Source: Fulvia fulva
Taxonomy: Eukaryota > Ascomycota > Dothideomycetes > Mycosphaerellales > Mycosphaerellaceae
Assembly: GCF_020509005.1 (NCBI RefSeq)
Contig: NC_063021.1
Coordinates: 3,596,001 to 3,660,000 of the forward strand
Direction: 5' to 3'
DNA length: 64,000 nucleotides
The translations under genes were made by a program, and so were the position numbers. The notes under the pieces were generated by a model, which ran no database searches, had not been told where the DNA came from, and saw only the letters and a list, made by a program, of their open reading frames with translations. Positions within the stretch are counted from its first letter, which is position 1, and each line of letters opens with the position of its first letter. Positions 37,381 through 47,310 of the stretch are shown piece by piece.

Positions 37381-40300
37381 TGCCGATAACTAGCCTCGAC
37401 ACGCTTAGAATTATCTAGTATAACGTTAACTATAGCAAGGATATAGTCTAGAACCATTTCCTACACGAGGCGGACCCGCGCGTCCACTACGTCCTTGCAA
37501 TCTAGGAGCTATAGATTAACCCGTACTATAAGAGACTAACGACCTATAAGTTACTAGGCTATACGACATACCTACGAGGCGACGGCAGACCCCGTACGTG
37601 CTTCTATATTAGTAAGGACATACTAGAATCCGACTAGGAGGTAGTGTACTACGTAGACGAAGAAGGCGGGGGCGATATTACCTCCCTCTACGTAGGTAGT
37701 ACCTAGATATACAACCTATATATACAACCGCTAGCCTCGAGGTCTAGCCGCGACCTAGGGGTCTATAGACACCTAGATAGTGCGTATAAGAGACAAGGGT
37801 ACCACATCGTAGTAGGAGACTTTAATATATACTACCCTTCCTAGGAAAGCCTTATATAGCCGCACTCTATAGCCGACGAAGTACTCGACTTGATAGTAAG
37901 TAACGTAATTGCCCTTAATACCCCGAAGGACCTAGGCACCTAGAAGAGAGGGGGACTCTAAGGCACGATCGACCTCTCCTAGATCTCAGATAGCTACTAC
38001 TACACGGTAACCTACTATAGGATCGAACATAAACTCGAGGCGTCGTTAGACTACATACTAGTTAGGACCTCTATTACGACATAGATATAACGTATACTAG
38101 CGAGAACCCCTAAGCTAAACTAGGGAAAGGCCTACTAGGCCAACATCTAGGCGTACCTCGATAACTCTAAGAGGCTAGTCTAGATCGCGTAGTAGCAATA
38201 CAACAGTAAAGACGAGATAGACGAAGTAGTCTAGGGGTTGACAGACGAAATAAGAAAAGCGACCTTACTTCACGTTCCGCTTACCTAACTAACGACATAG
38301 TCCAAACTATACTAGACGCCGGAGTATACTACGGTAGTAAGAGAAGCAAGGAGAGCCCGCCGGGTATAGACGAGCAGCTATAGCGAGGAGGCCTAGAACG
38401 TATATAGGGAGGCATACTAACAGAAGAAAGCTATAATACGAAGGGAGAAAGCAGTCGGCTAGAGGGCTATAGTAGAAGAAATCGCCGGCAAGCTAGAGAG
38501 GATGTAGAAGCTAGCGAAATGGGCCCGACAGGACCCTATATAGGGCCCCTCCTTCTCTATCCTAGCGCTATAATCGCCTAGTGGCCCGGTTAGCGACCCC
38601 GAGGCCAAGGCGCGTCTACTAGCTAGCAAGTTCTTCCCGCCCCTAGTCGAGCCTAATCTAAGCGACATAAACAGCTCTACTCCCCTAGCCCCTAGCATCG
38701 CGGTCTAATAGGAGGTGTCCGAGGGAGAAGTTGCCGCTATACTAAGGAAGTTGCCGGCGAAGAAAGCCCCGGGGCCGGATAGGATCCTAAACGAGCTACT
38801 AAAGAAGTGTAGAGATTAACTAGCCCTAGTAGTTATAGCGATCTTTAACGCCTACCTATAGACCGGGTACCACCCGATAGCTTTTAAACAATCGACGACA
38901 GTGGTCCTACGTAAGCCGTAGAAGGAAGACTATACGTAGGTGAAGTCGTACCGCCTAATTACGCTCCTTAATACTCTTAGGAAGGCGCTTAAGAAGCTAG
39001 TTATAACGAGACTCTCCGAGGCGGTAGAGGAACACTCCCTACTCCCGGACACCTAGATGGGTGCGCGCCTATAGCGATCGACGCTATCCGCGATAGAACT
39101 TATCACCTCTTAGGTAAAGGCCATCTAGTATAAGAATAGGGACAAGGTAGCTTCCTTACTTAGCCTAGACATATCGGGAGCCTTCGACTACGTGTTATAC
39201 CCGCGGCTACTCTATATCCTAAGGTCGAAGGGACTCCCTAAGTAGCTTGTTAACTTCGTACGGTCCTACCTCCAAAACCGTAGTACATCGATCCTAGTCG
39301 GCTAGTATAGAAGCCTATTTTAAGCAGTCTATACTAGAATCCCGTAAGGCTTAACGCTAGTACCTATTCTGTTCCTCTTCTTTATAGCGACGCTACTCCT
39401 AGCCCTAGAATCCTAGAACACCGCTACGAGCGGCTTCGTAGACGACATAAACATCCTAGCGTGGTCTTCCTCGACTAAGGAGAACTATAGGCTACTAGAA
39501 GAGAAGCATAAGATCTACGAGGACTAGGCTAGGAGGCACGGGGCTCGGTTTGCCCTAGAAAAGTACAATCTAATACACTTTACGCGCCGGCTACGGTTCC
39601 ACAATATATAAGCTTCTATCTAGATATAGGGGTATACGACTAACCCGGAAAATCAGCTTAGGATCCTCGGACTATAGGTGGACCCGGCGCTACGGTAGAG
39701 GAAGTACGTATAGGTAATATTACGGAAAGCTGAACAGAATATAGCATTATACTAGAGGCTCACTACGTCTATATAGGGGGCGGACTTCCGGTAGTCACGA
39801 CTTCTATATACGGCTATTATACGGCCAGTCCTTACCTATAGTAGCCAAGTGTAGTCCTTAGGCGAGAGGGCCTACCTATCGAAGGGACTCGTCGCGCCGC
39901 TAGCGAAGATCTAAAACTAATGCCTAAGGAAGGTCACCGGGGCATATAAGTCGATACTAACGAGGATACTTAAGCACGAGACCGCTATACCGCCGATCGA
40001 CCTATATATCTAGGGACTACGGACCTCCTACTTAGGCAAGTCGGCATAGTACCTAGTATAGAAGGTCATCGCTAGTATAGTCGTAAGGGCCCGCGAATTA
40101 GTACTAGCGTATAGGGGCATTCGACCCGGAAACGAGCCGAACTACCGGGTAAGGGACGAATAGCTAGTAATATAATAGGAAGGTAAGAAATCGTTTATAG
40201 AGTAACTATAGAAAGAGAGGTGGAACAACTAGGTTATAGGGCATAGTAGACGCCCTTAGCTAGCGGGATAACCTAAGGAATAGTTAGCTACAAAATCCGC

Positions 40301-40720
40301 GGTCAAGCACCCCTCGAAGCTTATCTACTACCGCCTTACGAGGGCATAGAGTAGTATAGTAACCTAACTACGAAGCGAACATATCGGCCTCTAGGGGTAC
40401 CTATTATAGAGGAAGGTTCTAGGATACACGAATACTAGCTGCCCCTACGGCTATCGCTCCTAGAACGTACGGCACGCACTCCTCGTCTGTCCGAGGTAGT
40501 CGCTAGGAAGGGGGGAGTGGATAGTAAAGGCGAGGAACCGGACGATTAGGGCACTTCTTAATAACGCTAAGGACCTACGGCGTATTACGAACTAGATACT
40601 AGAGAAGGGCTAGCTAGAACAGTACCGCCTAGTAGGAGCAGTATAGGAAGAGAGGACACGACGTAGCGCGACGAGACCGGCTAGGAGCGGGGGCTAACGG
40701 GGTAGTAATATAGACTACGT
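37380..40720 (+). pseudogene. L2 ORF2: AP endonuclease, reverse transcriptase, C-terminal Cys/His block
   Basis: Endonuclease motifs are RIIQYNVNYS (37410), AIQE (37495) and GDFNIYYP (37820). The RT follows with APGPDRILNELLKK (38770), KSYRLITLLNT (38943), LSLDISGAFDYV (39160), IPQGLTLVPILFLFF (39340) and FVDD at 39435-39446 (catalytic, intact). The C-terminal block CPYGYRSQNVRHALLVCP near 40440 is the usual LINE Cys/His element. About every Gln/Trp codon is now a stop. The family reaction is target-primed reverse transcription. Confidence 0.85.
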
Positions 40721-40885
40721 ACGTTTAGAGGGAAAGCTAATCTAGATAAGGAGTAGTCGGGGGCGGGAAGTGTTTTCACCTATTCGGGTTTCCCTTTGTA
40801 TATAACAATAGATATATACCTATATAGACCGGATAGGGTCCTAGAACAGGGGAATGACAAATCTATCTATATATATAAACTAGGC

Positions 40886-41014
40886 TAGCGGCGATCGTCT
40901 TTAGCTACTATAGCGGCCGCTCTAGATCTACGCGATACGTACAAAGCTACCGTTCTAAGGGCGATACCGAGCGTCCGCTAGGAACCTTTACTAAGTACTA
41001 GTAACTTAGCCTAC
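40886..41014 (+). pseudogene. G3 antisense ORF, middle piece
   Basis: After removal of L2 and one TSD copy, the frame from 35447 continues as LAAIVFSYYSGRSRS and SKGDTERPLGTFTKY to the G2c insertion site. The only stops are TAG TAA (former Gln/Trp codons). Confidence 0.55.
41010..41014. repeat. Target-site duplication of G2c (CCTAC)
   Basis: Repeated exactly at 47306-47310. Confidence 0.95.
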
Positions 41015-41534
41015 TGTCATGGTCTCCCCACAGAGAGTACAGAAGGTGGGGACAGAAGAGCCTCAGAGTGCTCAGAAGTCGTCAAGAAGTGACAGTCCAG
41101 CTTGGTGTGTGAGCGCCAAGAATCACATGCCCCGCAACATTCACTACGGGACCCAGCCCTCCAAATTCACCCCTCTACCAAACCTTGACAGATTCACTTC
41201 GGCTCGTGACTGTGTGACTCACGGCACTCCCGCGAGCACCCGCGACTGCGCTGGACCCTGGAAGAAGCACGTGGAAGACTCGGAACGTAGGGCAGGTTGG
41301 AATAAGGTTTTGAGCAAAGCTGCTGAGCGCGGCTTCACACGGGTTAGCCCTGTTGATGCGGGGACACGCACTCGCGAGGGTTGCGTATAAATATCTGGCC
41401 TTCCCCAGGCCTCTCTTGCTTCCTTCGTCTTTTGTTTTGTGTAGCAATCATACCATACCCTTTTGCATCTGCACTTCGCACCTGCATTCTCGCTTTCACC
41501 CTTGCATCTCACAGGCCAGGCTCTCGCCCTGACA
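41015..41534 (+). repeat. G2c 5' LTR with promoter
   Basis: 520 bp, TGTCATGG to CCTGACA, with TATA box TATAAATA at 41386-41393. The sequence after it (TCACAAAAGACCAAC) should hold the primer-binding site, but I could not match it to a tRNA. Confidence 0.94.
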
Positions 41535-41576
41535 TCACAAAAGACCAACAAACCGTCAACCACTCGAGTCATCCTC

Positions 41577-42737
41577 ATGGGTGACCACGCCACCGATGGA
41601 GGTGTCAACCTCGACAACCAAGACACTCCATTCCACTTCAGTGAGTGGACTGACATCCCCTTCTCGAACGCCGCTGCCTTCGGTGCCTGGGCAAATGCCA
41701 ACCCCGACACCGCCTACGCTCTCATCAACCGCACCGTCTCCTCTTTCCGCGAGACCGCCCAGCAGGTCGAGCAAGCAAACAACCAAGCAACATACCTTCA
41801 AGGTATTGTGAACACCTTCCAGAACCTCGCCCCGCACGCCGACGACAACCGCCGCCAGCACTTCTCCAAGAAGGTCAACGACCCAGACGAGTTCGACGGC
41901 AACAAGAGCAAGTTTGAGGCATTTGAGACACAGCTCACCATCAAGCTGTTGGCTAATGCCGACCACTTTCCGCAAGAGAAGGACAAAGTCACGTACGTCT
42001 TCTCCCTCCTTCGGGGAGACGCCGCGGCTCAGGTACAACACTACATCGACAACGCCACGCAGACTATCGGCTGCCCGGACGTCCTCACCTTGATGCAGGA
42101 CCTCCGTGCTGCCTTTGGTGATCCAGACCGTAGAGCCACCGCCCAGAACGCCATCCACAACCTCCTCCAGAAGAACAAGAGCTTCGCCGAGTACCTCGCG
42201 GCCTTCAACCGCGACATCGGGTTCACCGGCTACAACGAAGAGACCAAGAAGAGCACTCTCCGCCGTGGTTTGTCAGCAGAGCTTCTTCGAGCCCTCGAGG
42301 ACAAGGACGTCGGTGCTATGAGCTTCCGTGAGCTCGTCGAGACCTGCCAGCGCCTCGACTCCAACATGAAACACACCGCCTCTCTCCTCGCTTCCCGTTC
42401 TCAAGGTCGTCAGCCTCGTGGTCCCGGAAGCCACTTCGCTGCTCCACTAGGCGCCGCCGCTCCTACGGCTCTCCCTCCCGTCTCTGTAGGTGACGCTATG
42501 GATCTCAGCGCTGGTGCCGCCGTCCCTCGAGTCCAGGGCCTCGTCAACGGTAAGCTCACTCCCGAAGAGAAGCTTCGCCGTCGCCAGGCCGGACTCTGCA
42601 CCTACTGCGGCGGTCCAGGCCACATCGCAGCCAACTGTCCGCAGCTCGCTGCCCGTAACGCCCGCAACCCGGTTCGCGGCGCTGTCGGCGCTATCGAGCC
42701 TGCTACTGCTGCTCCCGCTGAGCAGGAAAAAGCCTAG
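41577..42737 (+). CDS. gag: Gag polyprotein of G2c (capsid and nucleocapsid)
   Basis: 386 residues from ATG at 41577, the first ATG after the LTR in this frame. The frame is also open upstream into the LTR. The central region (residues roughly 95-270) has the all-helical look of a Ty3/Gypsy capsid: FDGNKSKFEAFETQL, KVTYVFSLLRGDAA, FGDPDRRATAQ, LLQKNKSFAEYLAAF. A CCHC nucleocapsid knuckle, CTYCGGPGHIAANC, is at residues 341-354, with an Ala/Pro-rich hinge before it. The role is assembly of virus-like particles and RNA packaging in the cytoplasm. It ends at a TAG that overlaps the open pol frame by 16 nt. Confidence 0.95.
   Translation: MGDHATDGGVNLDNQDTPFHFSEWTDIPFSNAAAFGAWANANPDTAYALINRTVSSFRETAQQVEQANNQATYLQGIVNTFQNLAPHADDNRRQHFSKKVNDPDEFDGNKSKFEAFETQLTIKLLANADHFPQEKDKVTYVFSLLRGDAAAQVQHYIDNATQTIGCPDVLTLMQDLRAAFGDPDRRATAQNAIHNLLQKNKSFAEYLAAFNRDIGFTGYNEETKKSTLRRGLSAELLRALEDKDVGAMSFRELVETCQRLDSNMKHTASLLASRSQGRQPRGPGSHFAAPLGAAAPTALPPVSVGDAMDLSAGAAVPRVQGLVNGKLTPEEKLRRRQAGLCTYCGGPGHIAANCPQLAARNARNPVRGAVGAIEPATAAPAEQEKA
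42722..42737 (+). promoter_or_regulatory. gag-pol overlap, probable -1 frameshift site
   Basis: The pol frame is open from just after a TGA at 42719-42721 and lies at -1 to gag. The 16-nt overlap contains GGAAAAAG at 42725-42732, where the gag codons GAA AAA could slip back onto GGA AAA. All three G2 copies keep it. That pol is made this way is inferred from frame geometry, and the heptamer is not a perfect X-XXY-YYZ. Confidence 0.55.
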
Positions 42738-45700
42738 GTCTTCCTCATCGACGCGATGAAGACCAAGAACAACGTTTACCGAAAGTGAAGAGAGGAAAGA
42801 AGTTGAGGATCAATACAGCACAGCTAGACCTGTACGACGAGACGGGCAAGGACCACGCTTGCAAACCGTTCGTCACGAATGTAAATATCGGCTCAAAGAA
42901 ACTCTCTTCTTCCAATCTCACTCTCATGGACACTGGCGCACTAGGCGAGTCTTTTATGGACTATAAACTCGCGACCTCTCTCAACCTCGAACCCCAGGAA
43001 CTGAAGTACCCTCGCACCCTTGAACTCTTTGACGGCACGGAGACTACCACTGGTAAGATTACTCATGTTGTACACACGTCAATCACCCTCGGAGGCAAGC
43101 GTATGTCGATCACCAGCTTCCTTACGTCCCTACCGCATCAGAAGTTTATCCTCGGCCTCCCCTGGTTCAGACGACACCGACCTATCATCGACTGGACTTC
43201 CCTTACTGTCAGCTTCCCTCCAGAAGTTCCTCCGGCACCTCCGCCTTCTCCGCCGCCTCAGCGCGGTCCTGAGTATACCAAGATCTTCCAGGTGAACGCC
43301 GCTGCCTTCACCACTGCTGCTAAGCAGCCCAAAGCTCAAGTCTTCGCCGCCTCTCTCCGCGATATAGACATCGCCCTCGAGAAGCTCGACAAGAAGCGTA
43401 CACCTACCGACCCTGCTACGAAGGTCCCTCCTTGGGCACACCACATCCTCCACGTATTCGATGCTAAAGCCGCAGACGAGCTACCTCCTCATCGCCCTCA
43501 CGACCACAAGATTGAGCTAGAAGAAGGTGCAGAGACACCGTTCGGACCGTTATATTCCATGTCCCGAGAAGAGCTTATCGTCCTCAAGAGATACCTCGAA
43601 GAGAACCTAAAGAAGGGGTTCATTCGAGCGAGCCGTTCCAGCGCTGGCAGTCCCGTCATGTTCGTCAAGAAGCCCGGCGGTGGTCTACGCTTCTGCGTAG
43701 ACTACCGAGGCTTGAACGCTGTTACAAAGAAGAACCGCTACCCAATACCGTTGATTCAGGAGACGCTCGAGCGCCTCTCTAAGGCCAAGTACTTCACCAA
43801 GCTCGATGTCATCGCTGCGTTCAACAAGTTACGAATGGCAGAAGGACACGAGTATCTCACAGCCTTCCGTACTCGCTACGGGCTGTTCGAGTCGCTCGTT
43901 ATGCCCTTCGGCGTTTGTAACGGGCCTAGTACCTTCCAGAACTTCATTAACGACATCCTTCAGGAGTTCCTCGATCAGTTCTGCACTGCCTACATCGACG
44001 ACATCCTAGTCTACAGCGAGACCAAGGAGGAGCACCGCGAGCACGTCTGTAAGGTCCTTCAGAAGCTCGCAGACGCCGGCTTGCAGCTCGACATCGACAA
44101 GTGCGAGTTTGAGAAGACCGAAGTCAAGTTCCTTGGTTTGATCATTACCGCAGACGGCATCAAGATGGACCAAGAGAAGATCGACGCTATCGTCGAATGG
44201 GATGCTCCTACGAACGTCAAAGAGGTCCAGGGTTTCCTAGGCTTTGCCAACTTCTACCGCCGCTTCATCTACGCATTTTCGGGCGTGGTACGCCCTTTGA
44301 CGAAGCTCACGCGCAAGGGTGAGAAGTTCGCCTGGACCGACGAATGCCAGGAGGCTTTTGACTTGCTCAAAGCGAAGTTTGTTGAGAACCCGCTTCTACG
44401 GCACTTCGATTTCGAACTGGAGACCCGTGTAGAGACCGACGCATCCGACGGCGTGGTGGGCGGTGTCCTGCTACAACGCCGCTCGCCTGAATCCCCCTGG
44501 TTACCTGTCGCCTTCCTCTCCAAGAAGATGACCGCCACGGAGTGTAACTACGAGATCTACGACAAGGAGCTTCTCGCCATCGTCAAAGCTTTCGAAGAGT
44601 GGCGCCCCGAGCTCGAAGGCTCTGCTATGCCCGTCCAAGTAAGCTCCGACCATAAGAACCTCGTCTACTTTATGAAGAGCAAGCTGCTCAATCGTCGCCA
44701 GGCCCGCTGGAGCGAGTTCCTCTCCCGGTTCAACTTCGTGATCTCGTACACGCCCGGCAAGGCCAACTCGATGGCCGACGCCCTTACCCGCCGCCCTGGT
44801 GACTCTCCAGTTGATCGAAGAGGGGGCCGGCAAATCGCAGGGCAACAAGTCATCAAAGAGCACAACCTCTCTTCCGAGCTTCGAGAGTACCTATCGAACG
44901 GCCAGCCTACGCTCGCCGCTTCCTTTGCTACTCTCGTGCTCGCTCCTGCCTACCTTGACGAGAGTGACGATGAATCCGAGCCTGAAGAATACGCCTCGGA
45001 CGCTGAGGACTTGAACGACGATGAAGAGGGCTCAGTAACGACCGACGGCTCATCCGAATCAGACTTTGAGGGGTTTGATAATGAGGAGCAGCCCGAAGGC
45101 ATCATGGCACGAGTACGAACAGCGTACGATGCCGACATAGACGCCCAAGAGTTAGTTCAGGCCCTTGAATCTGGCGCGAGGACATTCCCGGGCTTCTCGC
45201 TGTCCGAGTGCGAGCTCCAGGGAGGTGTCGTCTACTTCCGTAAGAAGCTTTACGTACCGCAGCCCGAAGGCTCTAATATCCGAGCTGAGATTCTTCAAAT
45301 CATCCACGACTCCGCCTCTGGGGGTCACCCAGGCGTAGCCAAGACCCACAAGCTCCTCGCTAGGTATTACTGGTGGCCGCATTCCTGGAAGGACGTCCGC
45401 CGCTACGTGCTGAACTGCGCTGCTTGCCGAAGAGCCAAAGCTAACCGCCACCGTCCCCACGGTCTCTTGCACCCTCTCCCGGCTCCTGATCGTCCGTGGA
45501 AGCACATCACTATGGACTTTATCACCGATCTTCCTCACGGCAAGACCTTCAGCGGCGTGAAAGCAAAGGCCCTTCTAGTGATCGTGGACCGTCACTCCAA
45601 GGACCGGTACATGATCCCGTGCTGGAGCATGACCGCAAAGGAGACTGCTCGCTTGTTCTACGAATTCGTCTGGCGCTTTCAAGGCCTCCCGGATAGCATC

Positions 45701-46552
45701 ACCTCTGACAGAGGCACCCAGTTCATCTCGCACTTCTGGAAGCGTCTGTGTGCTATCCTAGGCATCAAGCATAACCTCTCGACCAGTTTTCAGCCACAGA
45801 CCGACGGCCAGACCGAAATTACGAACGCTATCCTCGAGCAGGTCCTTCGTTGCTTCGTCGACTACCACCAGAAGGATTGGCCTCAGCATATCCCTGCGGT
45901 GGAGTTCGCTACTCGTAACTGGGACTCGGAGACTACTGGCTACTCTCCCTTCTATACTACGAGAGGTTACCACCCTCGTACAGGCATGGAACCAGAAGAA
46001 CCTCTCCCGCCTACCGAAGACGCAAACGAGCAAGCAGCAGACGAGTTCGCTACTATGCTCTCACAGATCCATGAAGAAGTTCACGACGAGATGGTGTACG
46101 CACAAGCAATCTACGAGGATCAAGCCAATCGTCGTCGCCAGCCAGCTCCCGACTACCAAGTAGGCGATATGGTCTACCTCAACTCCAAGAACATCAAGAC
46201 AGACCGCCCCTCCAAGAAGCTGAACTGGAAGAACCTAGGTCCTTTTGAGATCACCGAGCGTATCAGTTCACACGCCTACCGTCTAGCTCTTCCTGCGAAC
46301 ATAAAGATCCACGACGTCTTCCATCCCGTACGCCTTCGGCCGTCGGCTGAGGACCCATTCCCGAACCAAAACCAAGACATGCCAGGTCCTCCCGATGAAG
46401 TAGAAGTCGACGAGCCTGTTAACCTACCTTCTGACGACTATGCCGTCCGCAAGATCCGGGGAATCCGCGTAGAGCCCAACGACGTTGAAGGACTACCGCC
46501 GATCAAGTATGAAGTCGAATGGCAAGGTTGCCCTGAGTGGGATACCTCATAG
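42722..46552 (+). CDS. pol: Pol polyprotein of G2c: protease, RT, RNase H, integrase, chromodomain
   Basis: Open with no internal stop. Counting residues from the GTG at 42785 gives 1255. Protease: DTG at 49-51. [20 protein letters not shown] at about 294-311, catalytic Asp 341, YIDD 403-406. RNase H: Asp 552, Glu 595, Asp 622, Asp 665. An acidic spacer (about 725-770, DESDDESEPEE) separates RNase H from integrase. Integrase zinc finger: His 848, His 855, Cys 878, Cys 881. DD35E: Asp 911, Asp 975, Glu 1011. The C-terminus enters a chromodomain-like fold (PIKYEVEWQGCPEWDTS) and stops at TAG where the family has Trp in the (T/S)WEP motif. All catalytic residues are present. The start is inferred (frameshift), since no ATG lies at the head of the frame. 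Confidence 0.95.
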   Translation, partial: AGKSLGLPHRRDEDQEQRLPKVKRGKKLRINTAQLDLYDETGKDHACKPFVTNVNIGSKKLSSSNLTLMDTGALGESFMDYKLATSLNLEPQELKYPRTLELFDGTETTTGKITHVVHTSITLGGKRMSITSFLTSLPHQKFILGLPWFRRHRPIIDWTSLTVSFPPEVPPAPPPSPPPQRGPEYTKIFQVNAAAFTTAAKQPKAQVFAASLRDIDIALEKLDKKRTPTDPATKVPPWAHHILHVFDAKAADELPPHRPHDHKIELEEGAETPFGPLYSMSREELIVLKRYLEENLKKGFIRASRSSAGSPVMFVKKPGGGLRFCVDYRGLNAVTKKNRYPIPLIQETLERLSKAKYFTKLDVIAAFNKLRMAEGHEYLTAFRTRYGLFESLVMPFGVCNGPSTFQNFINDILQEFLDQFCTAYIDDILVYSETKEEHREHVCKVLQKLADAGLQLDIDKCEFEKTEVKFLGLIITADGIKMDQEKIDAIVEWDAPTNVKEVQGFLGFANFYRRFIYAFSGVVRPLTKLTRKGEKFAWTDECQEAFDLLKAKFVENPLLRHFDFELETRVETDASDGVVGGVLLQRRSPESPWLPVAFLSKKMTATECNYEIYDKELLAIVKAFEEWRPELEGSAMPVQVSSDHKNLVYFMKSKLLNRRQARWSEFLSRFNFVISYTPGKANSMADALTRRPGDSPVDRRGGRQIAGQQVIKEHNLSSELREYLSNGQPTLAASFATLVLAPAYLDESDDESEPEEYASDAEDLNDDEEGSVTTDGSSESDFEGFDNEEQPEGIMARVRTAYDADIDAQELVQALESGARTFPGFSLSECELQGGVVYFRKKLYVPQPEGSNIRAEILQIIHDSASGGHPGVAKTHKLLARYYWWPHSWKDVRRYVLNCAACRRAKANRHRPHGLLHPLPAPDRPWKHITMDFITDLPHGKTFSGVKAKALLVIVDRHSKDRYMIPCWSMTAKETARLFYEFVWRFQGLPDSITSDRGTQFISHFWKRLCAILGIKHNLSTSFQPQTDGQTEITNAILEQVLRCFVDYHQKDWPQHIPAVEFATRNWDSETTGYSPFYTTRGYHPRTGMEPEEPLPPTEDANEQAADEFATMLSQIHEEVHDEMVYAQAIYEDQANRRRQPAPDYQVGDMVYLNSKNIKTDRPSKKLNWKNLGPFEITERISSHAYRLALPANIKIHDVFHPVRLRPSAEDPFPNQNQDMPGPPDEVEVDEPVNLPSDDYAVRKIRGIRVEPNDVEGLPPIKYEVEWQGCPEWDTS

Positions 46553-46785
46553 GAACCTATCCAACATATCATCTTCAATCGTCAAGCAATCGAAGAATAC
46601 CACGCCCGCGCAGACGGCCCAGAAGTCAACATCGGCAGGCTCTTCGAATCTGAGCTCTTCGACGGGGCTTACCAATGGTGTATCGACCATGACATCAGGC
46701 CTAGGCCTGGTACTGAAGCTGAACATCCTCGATATGTGGAACTACTACGGCTTCGTAGGAACTCAGCTTTGTTCGGGGGGGCTAC
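46553..46785 (+). other. Open tail after pol TAG (rest of chromodomain) and polypurine tract
   Basis: The frame stays open beyond the TAG at 46550-46552: EPIQHIIFNRQAIEEYHARAD, completing a chromodomain-like helix, then a tail running into the LTR. The polypurine tract GGGGGGG is at 46775-46781, four bases before the LTR, and primes plus-strand DNA. The same TAG is present in G2a and G2b. Confidence 0.7.
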
Positions 46786-47305
46786 TGTCATGGTCTCCCC
46801 ACAGAGAGTACAGAAGGTGGGGACAGAAGAGCCTCAGAGTGCTCAGAAGTCGTCAAGAAGTGACAGTCCAGCTTGGTGTGTGAGCGCCAAGAATCACATG
46901 CCCCGCAACATTCACTACGGGACCCAGCCCTCCAAATTCACCCCTCTACCAAACCTTGACAGATTCACTTCGGCTCGTGACTGTGTGACTCACGGCACTC
47001 CCGCGAGCACCCGCGACTGCGCTGGACCCTGGAAGAAGCACGTGGAAGACTCGGAACGTAGGGCAGGTTAGAATAAGGTTTTGAGCAAAGCTGCTGAGCG
47101 CGGCTTCACACGGGTTAGCCCTGTTGATGCGGGGACACGCACTCGCGAGGGTTGCGTATAAATATCTGGCCTTCCCCAGGCCTCTCTTGCTTCCTTCGTC
47201 TTTTGTTTTGTGTAGCAATCATACCATACCCTTTTGCATCTGCACTTCGCACCTGCATTCTCGCTTTCACCCTTGCATCTCACAGGCCAGGCTCTCGCCC
47301 TGACA
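46786..47305 (+). repeat. G2c 3' LTR
   Basis: 520 bp. One difference from the 5' LTR, at 47070. Confidence 0.96.
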
Positions 47306-47310
47306 CCTAC

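Larger units (their letters stand above)
35910..40871 (+). mobile_element. LINE L2 (Tad-like non-LTR retrotransposon)
   Basis: Full-length LINE of 4962 bp with a 14-bp TSD, ORF1, ORF2 and a 3' tail of short ATCT/TATC repeats instead of poly(A). Same family as L1 (inverted). RIP-saturated. Inserted in the antisense ORF of G3. Confidence 0.93.
41015..47305 (+). mobile_element. Gypsy G2c (structurally intact, youngest element)
   Basis: 6291-bp Ty3/Gypsy element with 520-bp LTRs identical except at one site I can see (G to A at 47070 in the 3' LTR, a TpG to TpA change). Both LTRs share two variants absent from G2a and G2b (CACACGGG and GTTGCGTATA), marking a separate source copy. gag and pol are both open, the polypurine tract is present, and the TSD is CCTAC. 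Base composition contrasts with the TpA-rich surroundings. The best candidate in the window for an autonomous element. Confidence 0.97.
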
